Origin: Caldilineaceae bacterium
Lineage (GTDB): Bacteria > Chloroflexota > Anaerolineae > Caldilineales > Caldilineaceae
Direction of reading: 5' to 3'
Assembly: GCA_026645575.1 (NCBI GenBank)
Contig: JAPKMW010000016.1
Span: forward strand, 1 to 64,000
Length of the DNA stretch: 64,000 nt
Both the position numbers and the translations under genes were made by a program. This document shows positions 7,796 through 15,786 of the stretch, in pieces (position 1 is the stretch's first letter; every line of letters begins with the position of its first letter). Below the pieces are notes generated by a model. That model had not been told where the DNA came from. It saw only the letters and a program-made list of their open reading frames with translations, and searched no databases.

Positions 7796-9427
7796 ATGAT
7801 CAATCATTACGATGTCATCATTATCGGCACAGGCGCAGGGGGCGGCACGTTGGCCTATAAGCTGGCGGGGTCGGGCAAACGCATTTTGTTGCTGGAACGG
7901 GGCGATTTTATTGCGCGGGAAAAGCAGAATTGGGATGCGACCACCGTCTTTGCCGAGGGCAAATATACGACCATGGAACGGTGGTATGACCGCAAAGGCA
8001 AGATGTTCCAACCAGGCAATCACTACTTTGTTGGCGGTAACACCAAGTTCTTTGGCGCGGTCCTCTTTCGGATGCGCCGGGAAGATTTTGGCGAAGTCTA
8101 TCACCACGGCGGTCTCTCGCCGGCTTGGCCGATCAGTTATGACGAGATGGAACCCTATTACACGATGGCTGAACAGGTCTACCATGTGCGTGGCGTTCGT
8201 GGCGAAGACCCGACCGAACCGGCGGCCAGCACGCCCTATCCCTACCCCGCCATTAGCCATGAACCGCGCGTCCAGATGCTGGCCGACGCTTTGCAAGAGA
8301 GCGGCTATCACCCCTTCCACCTGCCGATGGGCGTGCGTCTAAATGAGAAGATGCGTCACAAGAGTCTCTGTATTCGCTGCGAAACTTGTGACGGCTTCCC
8401 CTGCCTGGTTAACGCCAAGTCGGATGCGCATACCATGTGTGTCAACCCGGCACTGGAACATGACAATGTCGAATTAGTCACCAACGCCAAAGTGACAAAA
8501 CTGGAAACCGACGCCAGCGGGCGCGTGGTGACCGGTGTCATGGTTGAGCGTGACGGCCAAATAGAGCGCTACAGCGGCGACATTGTGGTTGTTTCCGCCG
8601 GCGCCGTCAATTCGGCGGTGTTACTGCTCAAGTCAGCCAATGACAAACATCCCAATGGGCTGGCGAACCGGTCGGGCGTAGTGGGTCGCCACTATATGGC
8701 GCATCACAACACGGCGTTCCTGGCCCTTTCCGGCGTGCCCAATGAGACGATCTTTCAGAAAACGCTGGGCATCAACGATTTCTACTATGGCAGCGCTGAC
8801 TGGGAGTACCCGATGGGTCACATCCAGATGTTGGGTAAATCGACCAAGGATCTGTTGGCGGCGGAAGCGCCGATCCCGGCCCCTGGTTTCACCTTTGATT
8901 GGATGGCGAAACACGCTATCGATTTCTGGTTAACCACCGAAGATCTGCCCCATCCCGACAACCGGGTCACGGTCAACCGTCAGGGCGAGATTACCCTCGA
9001 TTACCAGATCACCAACGGCGAAGCGCACAAACGGCTGGTTCACCAACTCAAGGAGATCCTGCATAAGATCCATTGTACTGACAAAATGTGCTATTGTGAC
9101 AAACATATCTTCCCGCGCAAGCTCTTCCTGGATCGGCTAATCCCCATCGCTGGCGTGGCCCATCAGTGTGGCACTGTGCGCTTTGGCGATGACCCGCTGA
9201 GTTCAGCGCTCGATGTCAACTGCAAGGCGCATGACCTGGATAATTTGTATGTGGTCGATAGCAGTTTCTTTGTTTCCAGTTCGGCGGTCAACCCGGCGTT
9301 GACGATTATGGCGAACGCGCTGCGCGTCGGTGATCACCTGCTGGAACGGCTGGGCGTGACCACTTCGATGATGATGCCGATGATGAACGGCAACGGCATC
9401 GCCCTAACACAGATGATGCCGGCGTAA
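7796..9427 (+). CDS. GMC-family FAD-dependent oxidoreductase
   Basis: 543 aa. The N-terminal Rossmann motif IIGTGAGGGTLAYKLA and ERGDF bind FAD. C-terminal catalytic-region residues appear in GVAHQCGT (His) and SSSAVNPALT (Asn), as in glucose-methanol-choline enzymes. The middle holds an unusual Cys-rich segment (CIRCETCDGFPC, near residue 190) and a second CTDKMCYCDKH. This resembles a bacterial GMC subgroup from memory; metal binding there is speculation. There is no obvious signal peptide. It probably oxidises an alcohol or sugar hydroxyl, passing electrons to a quinone or carrier. AAGGAGC precedes the ATG. The C-terminal Met-rich tail (MMMPMMNGNG) is low complexity. Confidence 0.87.
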   Translation: MINHYDVIIIGTGAGGGTLAYKLAGSGKRILLLERGDFIAREKQNWDATTVFAEGKYTTMERWYDRKGKMFQPGNHYFVGGNTKFFGAVLFRMRREDFGEVYHHGGLSPAWPISYDEMEPYYTMAEQVYHVRGVRGEDPTEPAASTPYPYPAISHEPRVQMLADALQESGYHPFHLPMGVRLNEKMRHKSLCIRCETCDGFPCLVNAKSDAHTMCVNPALEHDNVELVTNAKVTKLETDASGRVVTGVMVERDGQIERYSGDIVVVSAGAVNSAVLLLKSANDKHPNGLANRSGVVGRHYMAHHNTAFLALSGVPNETIFQKTLGINDFYYGSADWEYPMGHIQMLGKSTKDLLAAEAPIPAPGFTFDWMAKHAIDFWLTTEDLPHPDNRVTVNRQGEITLDYQITNGEAHKRLVHQLKEILHKIHCTDKMCYCDKHIFPRKLFLDRLIPIAGVAHQCGTVRFGDDPLSSALDVNCKAHDLDNLYVVDSSFFVSSSAVNPALTIMANALRVGDHLLERLGVTTSMMMPMMNGNGIALTQMMPA

Positions 9428-9466
9428 TTTGACAAGGCTACGAGAAATGTAGGTGCAGTGGCAAAC

Positions 9467-9618
9467 AACACTACAACGGATTCAGAACGGAGCGGATTGA
9501 CGGTTTGCTTACCGGCAATTGGCGAAATCGCCAGCGTTTGCTCAAGGTTCCCCCTTTTATTCAGAAAAGTCCATTTGTGATGTAAAAATCCGTTGCATTC
9601 TGAATCCGTTGTAGTGTT
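9467..9618. repeat. 152-bp MITE-like element, ACACTACAACGGAT family, copy 1
   Basis: Ends are inverted repeats of about 32 bases: AACACTACAACGGATTCAGA at 9467 and TCTGAATCCGTTGTAGTGTT ending at 9618, with a few inner mismatches. The interior carries a small hairpin (TTGGCGAAATCGCCA). A second full copy lies at 59626-59773 and a solo right arm at 60204-60234. All three precede gene starts. Confidence 0.8.
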
Positions 9619-9685
9619 ATGCGCTGCCGCACCAATTCACAAAACAACAGCTTTAACAACACATATTCACTTAAGGAGAACAATC

Positions 9686-10150
9686 ATGAACAAGAAAATG
9701 ATGATGAACAACGGGCTGAACACGAGCATGGGAATGCGGCAAGACCGCGGTCTGGATATTCTCTTCATCGTTGCGCAGCAGAGCGCCGAACCTTTCCTGC
9801 GCATTAGCCTGGGCATTATCCTACTTTGGATTGGCGCGCTTAAGTTTGTCGATCCCAGTCCGGTGGTGGGGTTGATCGAGGCATCACTGCCTTTCCTGGC
9901 CTTCAACGCCTTTGTCTATTTGCTGGGTGCGCTAGAGGTGATTGCCGCCATTCTGCTCTTTGGGCGCATTGCCGTGCGCTATGTCGGGTTGCTCGTCTTG
10001 GGTCTCTTTGCGGGAACTTTGCTGATCTTCCTGATTGCCCCTGCGGTGACGGGCCTGCCCTTCCTGACCCTGGCCGGTCAATTTCTGCTCAAGGATCTGG
10101 TGCTGTTTGCCGCCACGGTTATGTTGATTGCCCAAGATTCGGCGCGATAA
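9686..10150 (+). CDS. DUF417/DoxX-like integral membrane protein
   Basis: 154 aa. The start at 9686 follows AAGGAGAAC. A polar, Met/Asn-rich N-terminus precedes four hydrophobic segments: LRISLGIILLWIGALKF, then FNAFVYLLGALEVIAAILLF, then VGLLVLGLFAGTLLIFL, then LLKDLVLFAATVMLIA. The pattern (IGALKF…LEVIAAILL…GQFLLKDLV) fits the DUF417/DoxX superfamily of four-helix inner-membrane proteins, some linked to redox stress. It sits between a GMC oxidoreductase and a glycosidase and could serve as a membrane partner for electron flow, which is inference only. Confidence 0.72.
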   Translation: MNKKMMMNNGLNTSMGMRQDRGLDILFIVAQQSAEPFLRISLGIILLWIGALKFVDPSPVVGLIEASLPFLAFNAFVYLLGALEVIAAILLFGRIAVRYVGLLVLGLFAGTLLIFLIAPAVTGLPFLTLAGQFLLKDLVLFAATVMLIAQDSAR

Positions 10151-10229
10151 TCGTGATTTGTGCTACGTGATTCGTGATATGATGGTACGCAGCACGCAAC
10201 ACGCAGCACGCAACACGAATCACGTAGCA
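10151..10229. repeat. Palindromic spacer element, CACGAATCACGTAGCA family
   Basis: The left arm starts right after the DUF417 stop (TGCTACGTGATTCGTGAT). The right arm is complementary (ACACGAATCACGTAGCA, ending 10229). Between them lie short direct words (AGCACGCAACACGC). The AAGGAG site of the next gene follows at once. Confidence 0.82.
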
Positions 10230-10242
10230 AAGGAGATTCGCC

Positions 10243-12918
10243 ATGCAAAACCCACAAACCGCCGAACATCAACGGCTGGCGGCGTCGGAAGCGCGCAACG
10301 CCGATTGGAAGAATTGGGGGCCTTACCTCAGTGAACGGGCCTGGGGCACCGTGCGTGAAGATTATAGTGACTATGGCACGGCGTGGGATTCCTTTCCCCA
10401 TGATCATGCCCGCAGTCGTGCCTACCGCTGGAATGAAGATGGCCTGGGCGGCTTTTGCAACCGCCACCAAAATATCTGTCTGGGCGTGGCCTTGTGGAAT
10501 GAACAAGACCCCATTCTCAAAGAACGGCTCTTCGGGCTAACCGGCAGCCAAGGCAATCATGGCGAGGATGTTAAAGAGTATTACTATTATCTGGACAACA
10601 CGCCGACCCATAGCTATGCCAAGATGCTCTACAAATATCCGCAGGTCGCTTACCCCTACGCCCGGCTGGAACAGGAAAATCGTGAACGTGGACGGTTGGC
10701 GCCGGAATTTGAACTGGTCGATGCCTTGCAGGACGCTTTCCAGCAAGGGCGCTACTTTGATGTTTTTATTGAATATGCCAAAGGCGATCAGGAAGATATT
10801 CTTTGTCGCATCACCGCCGTCAATCGTGGCCCGGCGGCGGCGCCGATTCATCTATTGCCCCAGATCTGGTATCGCAACGATTGGTCATGGGGCTATGACC
10901 GAGCGCGTTCACAGTTTGAAATGGTGGCGTCACCCCGCCAGTCAGTCTATACGGCCAGCACTAGCCATCGTCATTTGGGCGACCGTTGGTGGTACGTGGA
11001 TGTCGCTGATCACCCTGGCACACAACTGCTCTTTACCGAAAATGAGACCAATCAGGAGCGCTTATGGGGTGGCGTGAACGCGTCGCCTTATGTCAAAGAT
11101 GGCTTTCATGAGGTGGTTGTCCACGGACGCATGGACAAAGTCAATCCGGCGCATGTCGGATCGAAGGCCGCAGCCCATGTGCAAGCAATGGTGCAACCGG
11201 GAGAAAGCTTGACCGTGCGCGTCCGCTTTACCGACCAGGACATGGACGATCCCTTTGCCGCTTTTGACGCCATCTTTGCCCAACGCATTCAGGAAGCGGA
11301 TGAATTCTACAACGCCGTGCAACCGCCAGAACTTGACGCCGATGAACGGGTCGTACAGCGGCAAGCCTTTGCCGGTTTACTCTGGAGTAAACAACTCTAT
11401 CACTACTCAGTTGAACTGTGGCTGGAGGGCGATCCCGCCAGCCCACCGCCGCCGGAGGTGCGCAAAAACGGTCGCAATTCCGCTTGGGGTCATCTCTACA
11501 ACTTTGATGTGATCTCCATGCCGGACAAGTGGGAGTATCCCTGGTATGCGGCCTGGGATCTGGCCTTCCACATGGTGCCGATGGCCTTGATCGACCCGGA
11601 GTGGGCCAAGCGGCAGTTGATCCTGATGTTGCGCGAGTGGTACATGCACCCCAACGGCCAAATCCCGGCCTACGAATGGGCCTTTGGCGATGTCAACCCG
11701 CCGGTTCACGCCTGGGCCTGTTGGCGGGTCTACAAGATCACCCGCAATGTCACCGGCGTGGCAGACACCGACTTTTTGGAAAAGGTCTTCCAGAAGCTCT
11801 TGCTCAACTTCACCTGGTGGGTCAACCGCAAGGACACCGAAGGGCGCAATGTCTTCCAAGGCGGCTTTTTGGGGCTGGACAACATCGGGGTCTTTGACCG
11901 CAGCGCGCCCTTACCCACCGGCGGTCATCTGGAGCAGGCCGACGGCACCGCCTGGATGGGGATGTATTGCTTGAACATGCTGGCGATTGCGTTGGAACTG
12001 GCCCGCACCCGGCCCGCTTACGAAGATGTCGCCACCAAGTTTTTTGAGCATTTTGTCTACATTGCCGACGCCATCAACAGCACAATGGGCAGCAACGAAG
12101 GGTTGTGGGATGAAGTCGATGGCTTCTACTATGACAGCATTCACCTGCCCAACGGCAGCGAATTTCCGCTCAAGATTCGCTCCTTTGTCGGTCTAATCCC
12201 GCTCTATGCCGTCGAAACGCTAGAGCCGGAGTTGTTAGAGATGTTGCCCCGCTTCCGCCGGCGCATGGAATGGTTTATCAAATACCGTCCCGGTCTGGTC
12301 AACCAGATTGCATCGCTCACCACACCAGGGGAAGGGGGACGGCTGCTCTTGTCATTGGTGGATCAGCGCCAACTGAAGCGTGTGTTACACCGGATGCTGG
12401 ATCCGCAACAATTCCTCTCGGACTATGGGTTGCGTGCCGTCTCCAAAGAGCATGAAGCGAATCCCTATATGCTCACCGTTGACGGTCACACCCATGTCGT
12501 GCGCTATGAACCGGCGGAATCGAGCAGCGGCCTCTTTGGCGGCAACTCCAACTGGCGCGGGCCGATCTGGTTCCCCGTCAACTACTTGATTGTCGAGGCG
12601 CTGCAAAAGTATCATCACTATTACGGCAACAGCTTACAGGTCGAACTGCCGACCGGCTCCGAGCACTGCGCCACCCTGGACGAAGTCGCCATCGAGTTAT
12701 CGCGGCGCTTGACCAGCATCTTCCTGCGCAATGAGGGAGGGCGGCGCGCCTTCAATGGCGGTGTCGATCTCTTCCAGAATGACCCCCACTGGCGCGACCA
12801 TATTCTCTTCTACGAATATTTTCACGGCGACAACGGCGCCGGCATCGGCGCCAGCCACCAAACCGGCTGGACCGCGCTGGTGGCGAAGTTGATTCAGCAG
12901 AGCGGCGGGCGCGAGTGA
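10243..12918 (+). CDS. GH63-like (MGH1-type) glycoside hydrolase
   Basis: 891 aa. The C-terminal two thirds form an (alpha/alpha)6-barrel type glucosidase with recognisable GH63/MGH1 segments: [20 protein letters not shown] near residue 425, [14 protein letters not shown] and [18 protein letters not shown] near residue 765. Aspartate/glutamate in these blocks are likely catalytic. Relatives include mannosyl-oligosaccharide glucosidase and bacterial mannosylglycerate or alpha-glucoside hydrolases; the substrate here is not decided. No signal peptide is present, so it should act in the cytoplasm on an imported or stored sugar. AAGGAGATTCG precedes the ATG. It is the last gene of the plus-strand run; a bidirectional palindrome follows 4 bases after its stop. 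Confidence 0.85.
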   Translation: MQNPQTAEHQRLAASEARNADWKNWGPYLSERAWGTVREDYSDYGTAWDSFPHDHARSRAYRWNEDGLGGFCNRHQNICLGVALWNEQDPILKERLFGLTGSQGNHGEDVKEYYYYLDNTPTHSYAKMLYKYPQVAYPYARLEQENRERGRLAPEFELVDALQDAFQQGRYFDVFIEYAKGDQEDILCRITAVNRGPAAAPIHLLPQIWYRNDWSWGYDRARSQFEMVASPRQSVYTASTSHRHLGDRWWYVDVADHPGTQLLFTENETNQERLWGGVNASPYVKDGFHEVVVHGRMDKVNPAHVGSKAAAHVQAMVQPGESLTVRVRFTDQDMDDPFAAFDAIFAQRIQEADEFYNAVQPPELDADERVVQRQAFAGLLWSKQLYHYSVELWLEGDPASPPPPEVRKNGRNSAWGHLYNFDVISMPDKWEYPWYAAWDLAFHMVPMALIDPEWAKRQLILMLREWYMHPNGQIPAYEWAFGDVNPPVHAWACWRVYKITRNVTGVADTDFLEKVFQKLLLNFTWWVNRKDTEGRNVFQGGFLGLDNIGVFDRSAPLPTGGHLEQADGTAWMGMYCLNMLAIALELARTRPAYEDVATKFFEHFVYIADAINSTMGSNEGLWDEVDGFYYDSIHLPNGSEFPLKIRSFVGLIPLYAVETLEPELLEMLPRFRRRMEWFIKYRPGLVNQIASLTTPGEGGRLLLSLVDQRQLKRVLHRMLDPQQFLSDYGLRAVSKEHEANPYMLTVDGHTHVVRYEPAESSSGLFGGNSNWRGPIWFPVNYLIVEALQKYHHYYGNSLQVELPTGSEHCATLDEVAIELSRRLTSIFLRNEGGRRAFNGGVDLFQNDPHWRDHILFYEYFHGDNGAGIGASHQTGWTALVAKLIQQSGGRE

Positions 12919-12922
12919 AGAT

Positions 12923-13014
12923 GTCCCGTAGGGACAGTTGAATTTAGCCAGGATAATCCACAAAAGAATAGATTATGGCTTTTCCCCATCCTAAATTCAG
13001 CCATCCCTACGGAA
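12923..13014. repeat. Palindrome between convergent genes, GTAGGGAC/AATTTAG family
   Basis: Left arm 12923-12953 has GTAGGGAC, GAATTTAG and AGGAT words. Right arm 12988-13014 has ATCCTAAATTC and TCCCTACGGA. It lies between the ends of the GH63-like gene and the minus-strand serine hydrolase, so it could stop transcription from both sides, though there is no clear U-run. The element at 29057-29125 is a relative. Confidence 0.75.
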
Positions 13015-13068
13015 CAAGAAATTTCGGGAGGGTCGTATCAATCGTCTGATTTCACAAAATAGATATTC

Positions 13069-14397
13069 TCACCCAGTGCGTTTTGCCGTGAGCGGATAGC
13101 CTGACCACTGGAGGGCAATCTCGTGCGCCCGGCCGTCGCCATTGGGCAGAAATTCTAGTTCGACTTCGCCCTTGAGGCGGGCAAAGTAACGGGTCGGCGT
13201 CAGCGCAGCCAGCGTGACTTTGGGCAGCCCATGTGCTTCCAAGGTGAGATGAACGCCTTCTTGCTCCACACTCAGTACATGGCGGCGGCCCATGAAGTGG
13301 GTCTCATAGCGCCCGACGTAGGCGGAGAAGCAGTCCGGATCCACCGTGACAAAGGCGCGTCCGGTTGGCAGTTCATAGGGTTGGCCGAGCGCAATCGCGG
13401 CTAGACTCTGTTCGATTTCGTGAATGGCGCTGGCTTCGCTGTTGGCCAACAGGATGACCGACAGATCGTCAGCAGGATAGCGCACGGCAAGGCTGAGAAA
13501 ACCCGGCGTGCCGCCATCATGCCCTTCCCGGCGCCGGTCAAAGCGGGTGTCATTGAACCAGCCATAGCCATAGGCGCCTATCTCGGCGGTGACATGCGAT
13601 GCAGTCATCTGGGCATAAGACACAGGGGTAAGCAGGTTATGGGCGGTTAACGCCTGTTGCCAACGATAGAGATCCGTTACGGTTGAATAGAGGCCCCCGG
13701 CGGCGTACATGGCAGAGGGATCGACAAAGGCGGCGCGCACCGGTTGACCGGCGGTTTGCTGGTAGCCTTCTGCGCGCCCCCCAATCACCAGATCGGCACG
13801 ATCATAGCCAGAACGGGTCATCCCCGCTGGTTGAAAGATGTGTTGCGCCAGGTAATCGCCATAGCTGAGACCACTGACCTGCTCGATAATGGCGCCTAGC
13901 AAGACCCAGTTGCTATTGGAGTAGTTGATCGCAGCGCCGGGTTCCATAAGCAACGGACGATCCTTGAACAGGGCGATCAACGCGGCCACCGTTGTCGGCA
14001 AGCGCATTTGTCGTTCAAAGGCCGGTGTTGTTACATAATCGGGGATGCCGGATGTGTTGGTCAAGAGATGGTGCAGTGTAATCTGTTCGGCCTGTGGGTA
14101 GTCCGGCAGATAGGTAGACAATGGATCGGTCACGCGCACCTTGCCTTGTTCCTGCAATTGCAGGATGGCAAGGGCGGTAAAAGATTTGCTCAACGAGCCA
14201 AGACCAAAGACAGTCTTTGGTGTGTTGGGGACTTGGTGTTCATGGGTCGCCATGCCATACGCCTGCTGAAAGCGAATCTGTCCACCTTGCGCCACCAACA
14301 CGGCGCCGCTAAAACGTCCGAATTGCGCATACGCCTTCATCAGTGCAGCAAACTTTGCCGTGCGTTGATTGCGCCACGGCCATTGCAATTTCATCAT
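13069..14397 (-). CDS. Beta-lactamase-family serine hydrolase
   Basis: 442 aa. Class C beta-lactamase/DD-peptidase-like fold: nucleophile motif S-L-S-K (Ser68-Lys71), the second motif YSN (INYSNSNWVLLG, about residue 158), and a third element HDGGTPGF replacing the KTG box. An additional C-terminal domain of about 100 residues resembles the lipocalin-like tail found in esterase-type members. No signal peptide is seen, which favours an intracellular esterase or peptidase over an antibiotic-hydrolysing enzyme. AGGAAGG lies before the first of two Met codons. It follows a TetR repressor gene on the same strand, with an operator-like palindrome between them. Confidence 0.83.
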   Translation of the reverse strand: MMKLQWPWRNQRTAKFAALMKAYAQFGRFSGAVLVAQGGQIRFQQAYGMATHEHQVPNTPKTVFGLGSLSKSFTALAILQLQEQGKVRVTDPLSTYLPDYPQAEQITLHHLLTNTSGIPDYVTTPAFERQMRLPTTVAALIALFKDRPLLMEPGAAINYSNSNWVLLGAIIEQVSGLSYGDYLAQHIFQPAGMTRSGYDRADLVIGGRAEGYQQTAGQPVRAAFVDPSAMYAAGGLYSTVTDLYRWQQALTAHNLLTPVSYAQMTASHVTAEIGAYGYGWFNDTRFDRRREGHDGGTPGFLSLAVRYPADDLSVILLANSEASAIHEIEQSLAAIALGQPYELPTGRAFVTVDPDCFSAYVGRYETHFMGRRHVLSVEQEGVHLTLEAHGLPKVTLAALTPTRYFARLKGEVELEFLPNGDGRAHEIALQWSGYPLTAKRTG

Positions 14398-14413
14398 CTT
14401 ACCCTTCCTGTTT

Positions 14414-14429
14414 TACATTCGTGAATGTA
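14414..14429. promoter_or_regulatory. AcrR-type operator-like palindrome
   Basis: TACATTCGTGAATGTA is a palindrome with 7-bp perfect arms, 17 bases upstream of the serine hydrolase start. It closely resembles the centre of the E. coli AcrR operator (known from memory as TACATTTGTGAATGTA in the core). A related site occurs in the promoter of the neighbouring TetR gene, so it is probably bound by that repressor. Confidence 0.65.
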
Positions 14430-14459
14430 TATAAAATGCTTAAAAAATAACGCTATCAA
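14430..14459 (-). promoter_or_regulatory. Predicted promoter of the serine hydrolase gene
   Basis: On the minus strand TTGATA (-35, at 14459-14454) and TTTATA (-10, at 14435-14430) are 18 bases apart. The operator-like palindrome lies immediately downstream, over the expected transcription start. It allows the hydrolase to be expressed apart from the TetR gene. Confidence 0.5.
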
Positions 14460-15064
14460 CGTATCAAGCCATTGAGGGCCAGATCAACGATATTTTCGGC
14501 GCGCGCTCGCAAGGAAAACGCCTGGGGATCAAAGAGCCAAAGTAGGCTTACACCATTCATCGTTCCAATCAATGCCAACGCACCGTCGCGTGGGTTGACA
14601 CCCGGCCGGATCTCGCCGGCATCAATCCCCTGTTCGATTAAGGCAGTCACATAATCGATGAGCGCACGATTACCTTCCTGCTTGCGGCGCAGGCTGGTTT
14701 CCAGTTCGCCCACATAGCCGGTTTTGAAAGTGACTAACTCTTGTACCGCGCGATAATCTGGGTCGGCTTCGAGGTAGTGGAGGGCTGTCACCATTATGCG
14801 GTGTAAGATTTGCAGTGGTGTTCCCCCAGCTTTGATCGCGTCTTCCCAGACTCGATTGGCACGCGAAAAGCGCTCTTCGACTAGCGCATTGTACAACTCC
14901 ACCTTGCCGCCAAAATGGTGATAGATGGCGCCGCGTGTAACGCCGGCTTCTTCGGCCACATCTTCCAACCGGCTATCGGCGTAGCCTTTGCGCTGGAAGA
15001 CAGCCAGCGCCGCATCCAACAAGGTATTCCGTGTTAATTCAGCATCTTCTTTTGTCCGGCGCAT
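14456..15064 (-). CDS. TetR/AcrR-family transcriptional repressor
   Basis: 202 aa. The N-terminal helix-turn-helix is clear (LEDVAEEAGVTRGAIYHHFGG, about residues 33-53). The C-terminal ligand domain has the AcrR/TtgR-like segment LLWLFDPQAFSL near residue 177. E. coli AcrR shares GVTRGAIYWHF and a WLF-x-PQ-x-F motif. It most likely represses its own promoter and that of the serine hydrolase downstream, through the two palindromes at 15087-15102 and 14414-14429, and releases DNA on binding a hydrophobic ligand. No efflux pump gene lies next to it, which is unusual for an AcrR relative. Confidence 0.88.
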   Translation of the reverse strand: MRRTKEDAELTRNTLLDAALAVFQRKGYADSRLEDVAEEAGVTRGAIYHHFGGKVELYNALVEERFSRANRVWEDAIKAGGTPLQILHRIMVTALHYLEADPDYRAVQELVTFKTGYVGELETSLRRKQEGNRALIDYVTALIEQGIDAGEIRPGVNPRDGALALIGTMNGVSLLWLFDPQAFSLRARAENIVDLALNGLIR

Positions 15065-15085
15065 TGTTTATCCTTCCTTTGATTT

Positions 15086-15114
15086 ATACTAACACGTATG
15101 TATGTAATTGTCAA
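15086..15114 (-). promoter_or_regulatory. Promoter with operator-like site for the TetR gene
   Basis: On the minus strand a consensus TTGACA (15114-15109) is followed after 17 bases by TAGTAT (15091-15086). The spacer and -10 hold TACATACGTGTTAGTA, which matches the hydrolase operator at 12 of 16 positions. A repressor bound here would block polymerase, giving autoregulation. Confidence 0.65.
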
Positions 15115-15323
15115 GCCCCGCTTTCCTGTTTTTTGCAATAGGTAAAAATCCCCGGTTGGTTCTCATAAATCTGTGTAAAAATCTCTAAGAGAAATGGTGA
15201 AGATTGTTGAGGAAAGTCTTTAATAAACAGGCTAGAATACAAGCAATGAGTACAGACAATCGAGCAACAATTTATTCCAACTGTTTCCAATTGCTACGAG
15301 CATGATCCACCAAGAGGCGCACC

Positions 15324-15668
15324 ATGATTCGTAAGACTTTTATCGAAAACAATGAAAAACCGGTAATGCGAGTCACCTTTGATCTACCCGATGGGGTCTG
15401 GGCGAGTGCCATTTATCTCGTTGGTGACTTTAATGAGTGGAATCGCCGATCACATCCCTTTCAGCAGGAGCGGGACGGCAAGTGGAGCCTGACCGTTGAC
15501 CTGGAGGTGGGGCGGGCGTTTCAATTCCGCTACCTCTGCGACTGTGGTCACTGGTTGAATGAGCGGCAAGCCGATGCCTATGTGGTGAATCCCTATGGCA
15601 GTGACAATTTTGTGATCATCACCGATCCCCTGTTCAAACAACATTGTGATCAGCCAGAGAGACCATGA
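15324..15668 (+). CDS. Stand-alone CBM48 glycogen-binding protein
   Basis: 114 aa forming one CBM48/isoamylase N-terminal-like beta-sandwich. VMRVTFDLPDGVWASAIYLV leads into GDFNEWN and later FQFRYLCDCG-x-WLNE, the classic Trp-containing glycogen-contact pattern of AMPK-beta and branching-enzyme domains. No catalytic domain follows; the stop is at 15668. It probably binds glycogen or related alpha-glucan in the cytoplasm, and may act as an adaptor. It lies upstream of a glycogen debranching enzyme and a subtilisin with its own CBM48-like domain. No strong Shine-Dalgarno is visible (AGAGGCGCACC precedes the ATG). Confidence 0.83.
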   Translation: MIRKTFIENNEKPVMRVTFDLPDGVWASAIYLVGDFNEWNRRSHPFQQERDGKWSLTVDLEVGRAFQFRYLCDCGHWLNERQADAYVVNPYGSDNFVIITDPLFKQHCDQPERP

Positions 15669-15742
15669 CTATCTCACCAACTTGAAAGCTGAGTTGGAAA
15701 TCCGCTATTTACATGAAAAGATGGATGATATGCTGGCCCGTC

Positions 15743-15786
15743 AAGGGGACAGGGTGACAAGGTGACAGGGTGAAGGGGTGACAGGG
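15743..15786 (+). repeat. Direct-repeat half element, GGTGACA words
   Basis: Five imperfect copies of the GGGTGACA/AGGTGACA/AGGGGTGACA word occur in a row with no complementary arm nearby. This is one arm of the family seen complete at 6662 and 63215. It ends at the start codon of the debranching enzyme and its AAGGGG part may serve as the ribosome binding site. Confidence 0.7.

Noticed and set aside
15743..15786. Short tandem GGTGACA words considered as a CRISPR remnant
   Set aside because: Units are 7-10 bases without spacers, and the same words form arms of palindromes elsewhere; no cas gene is present.
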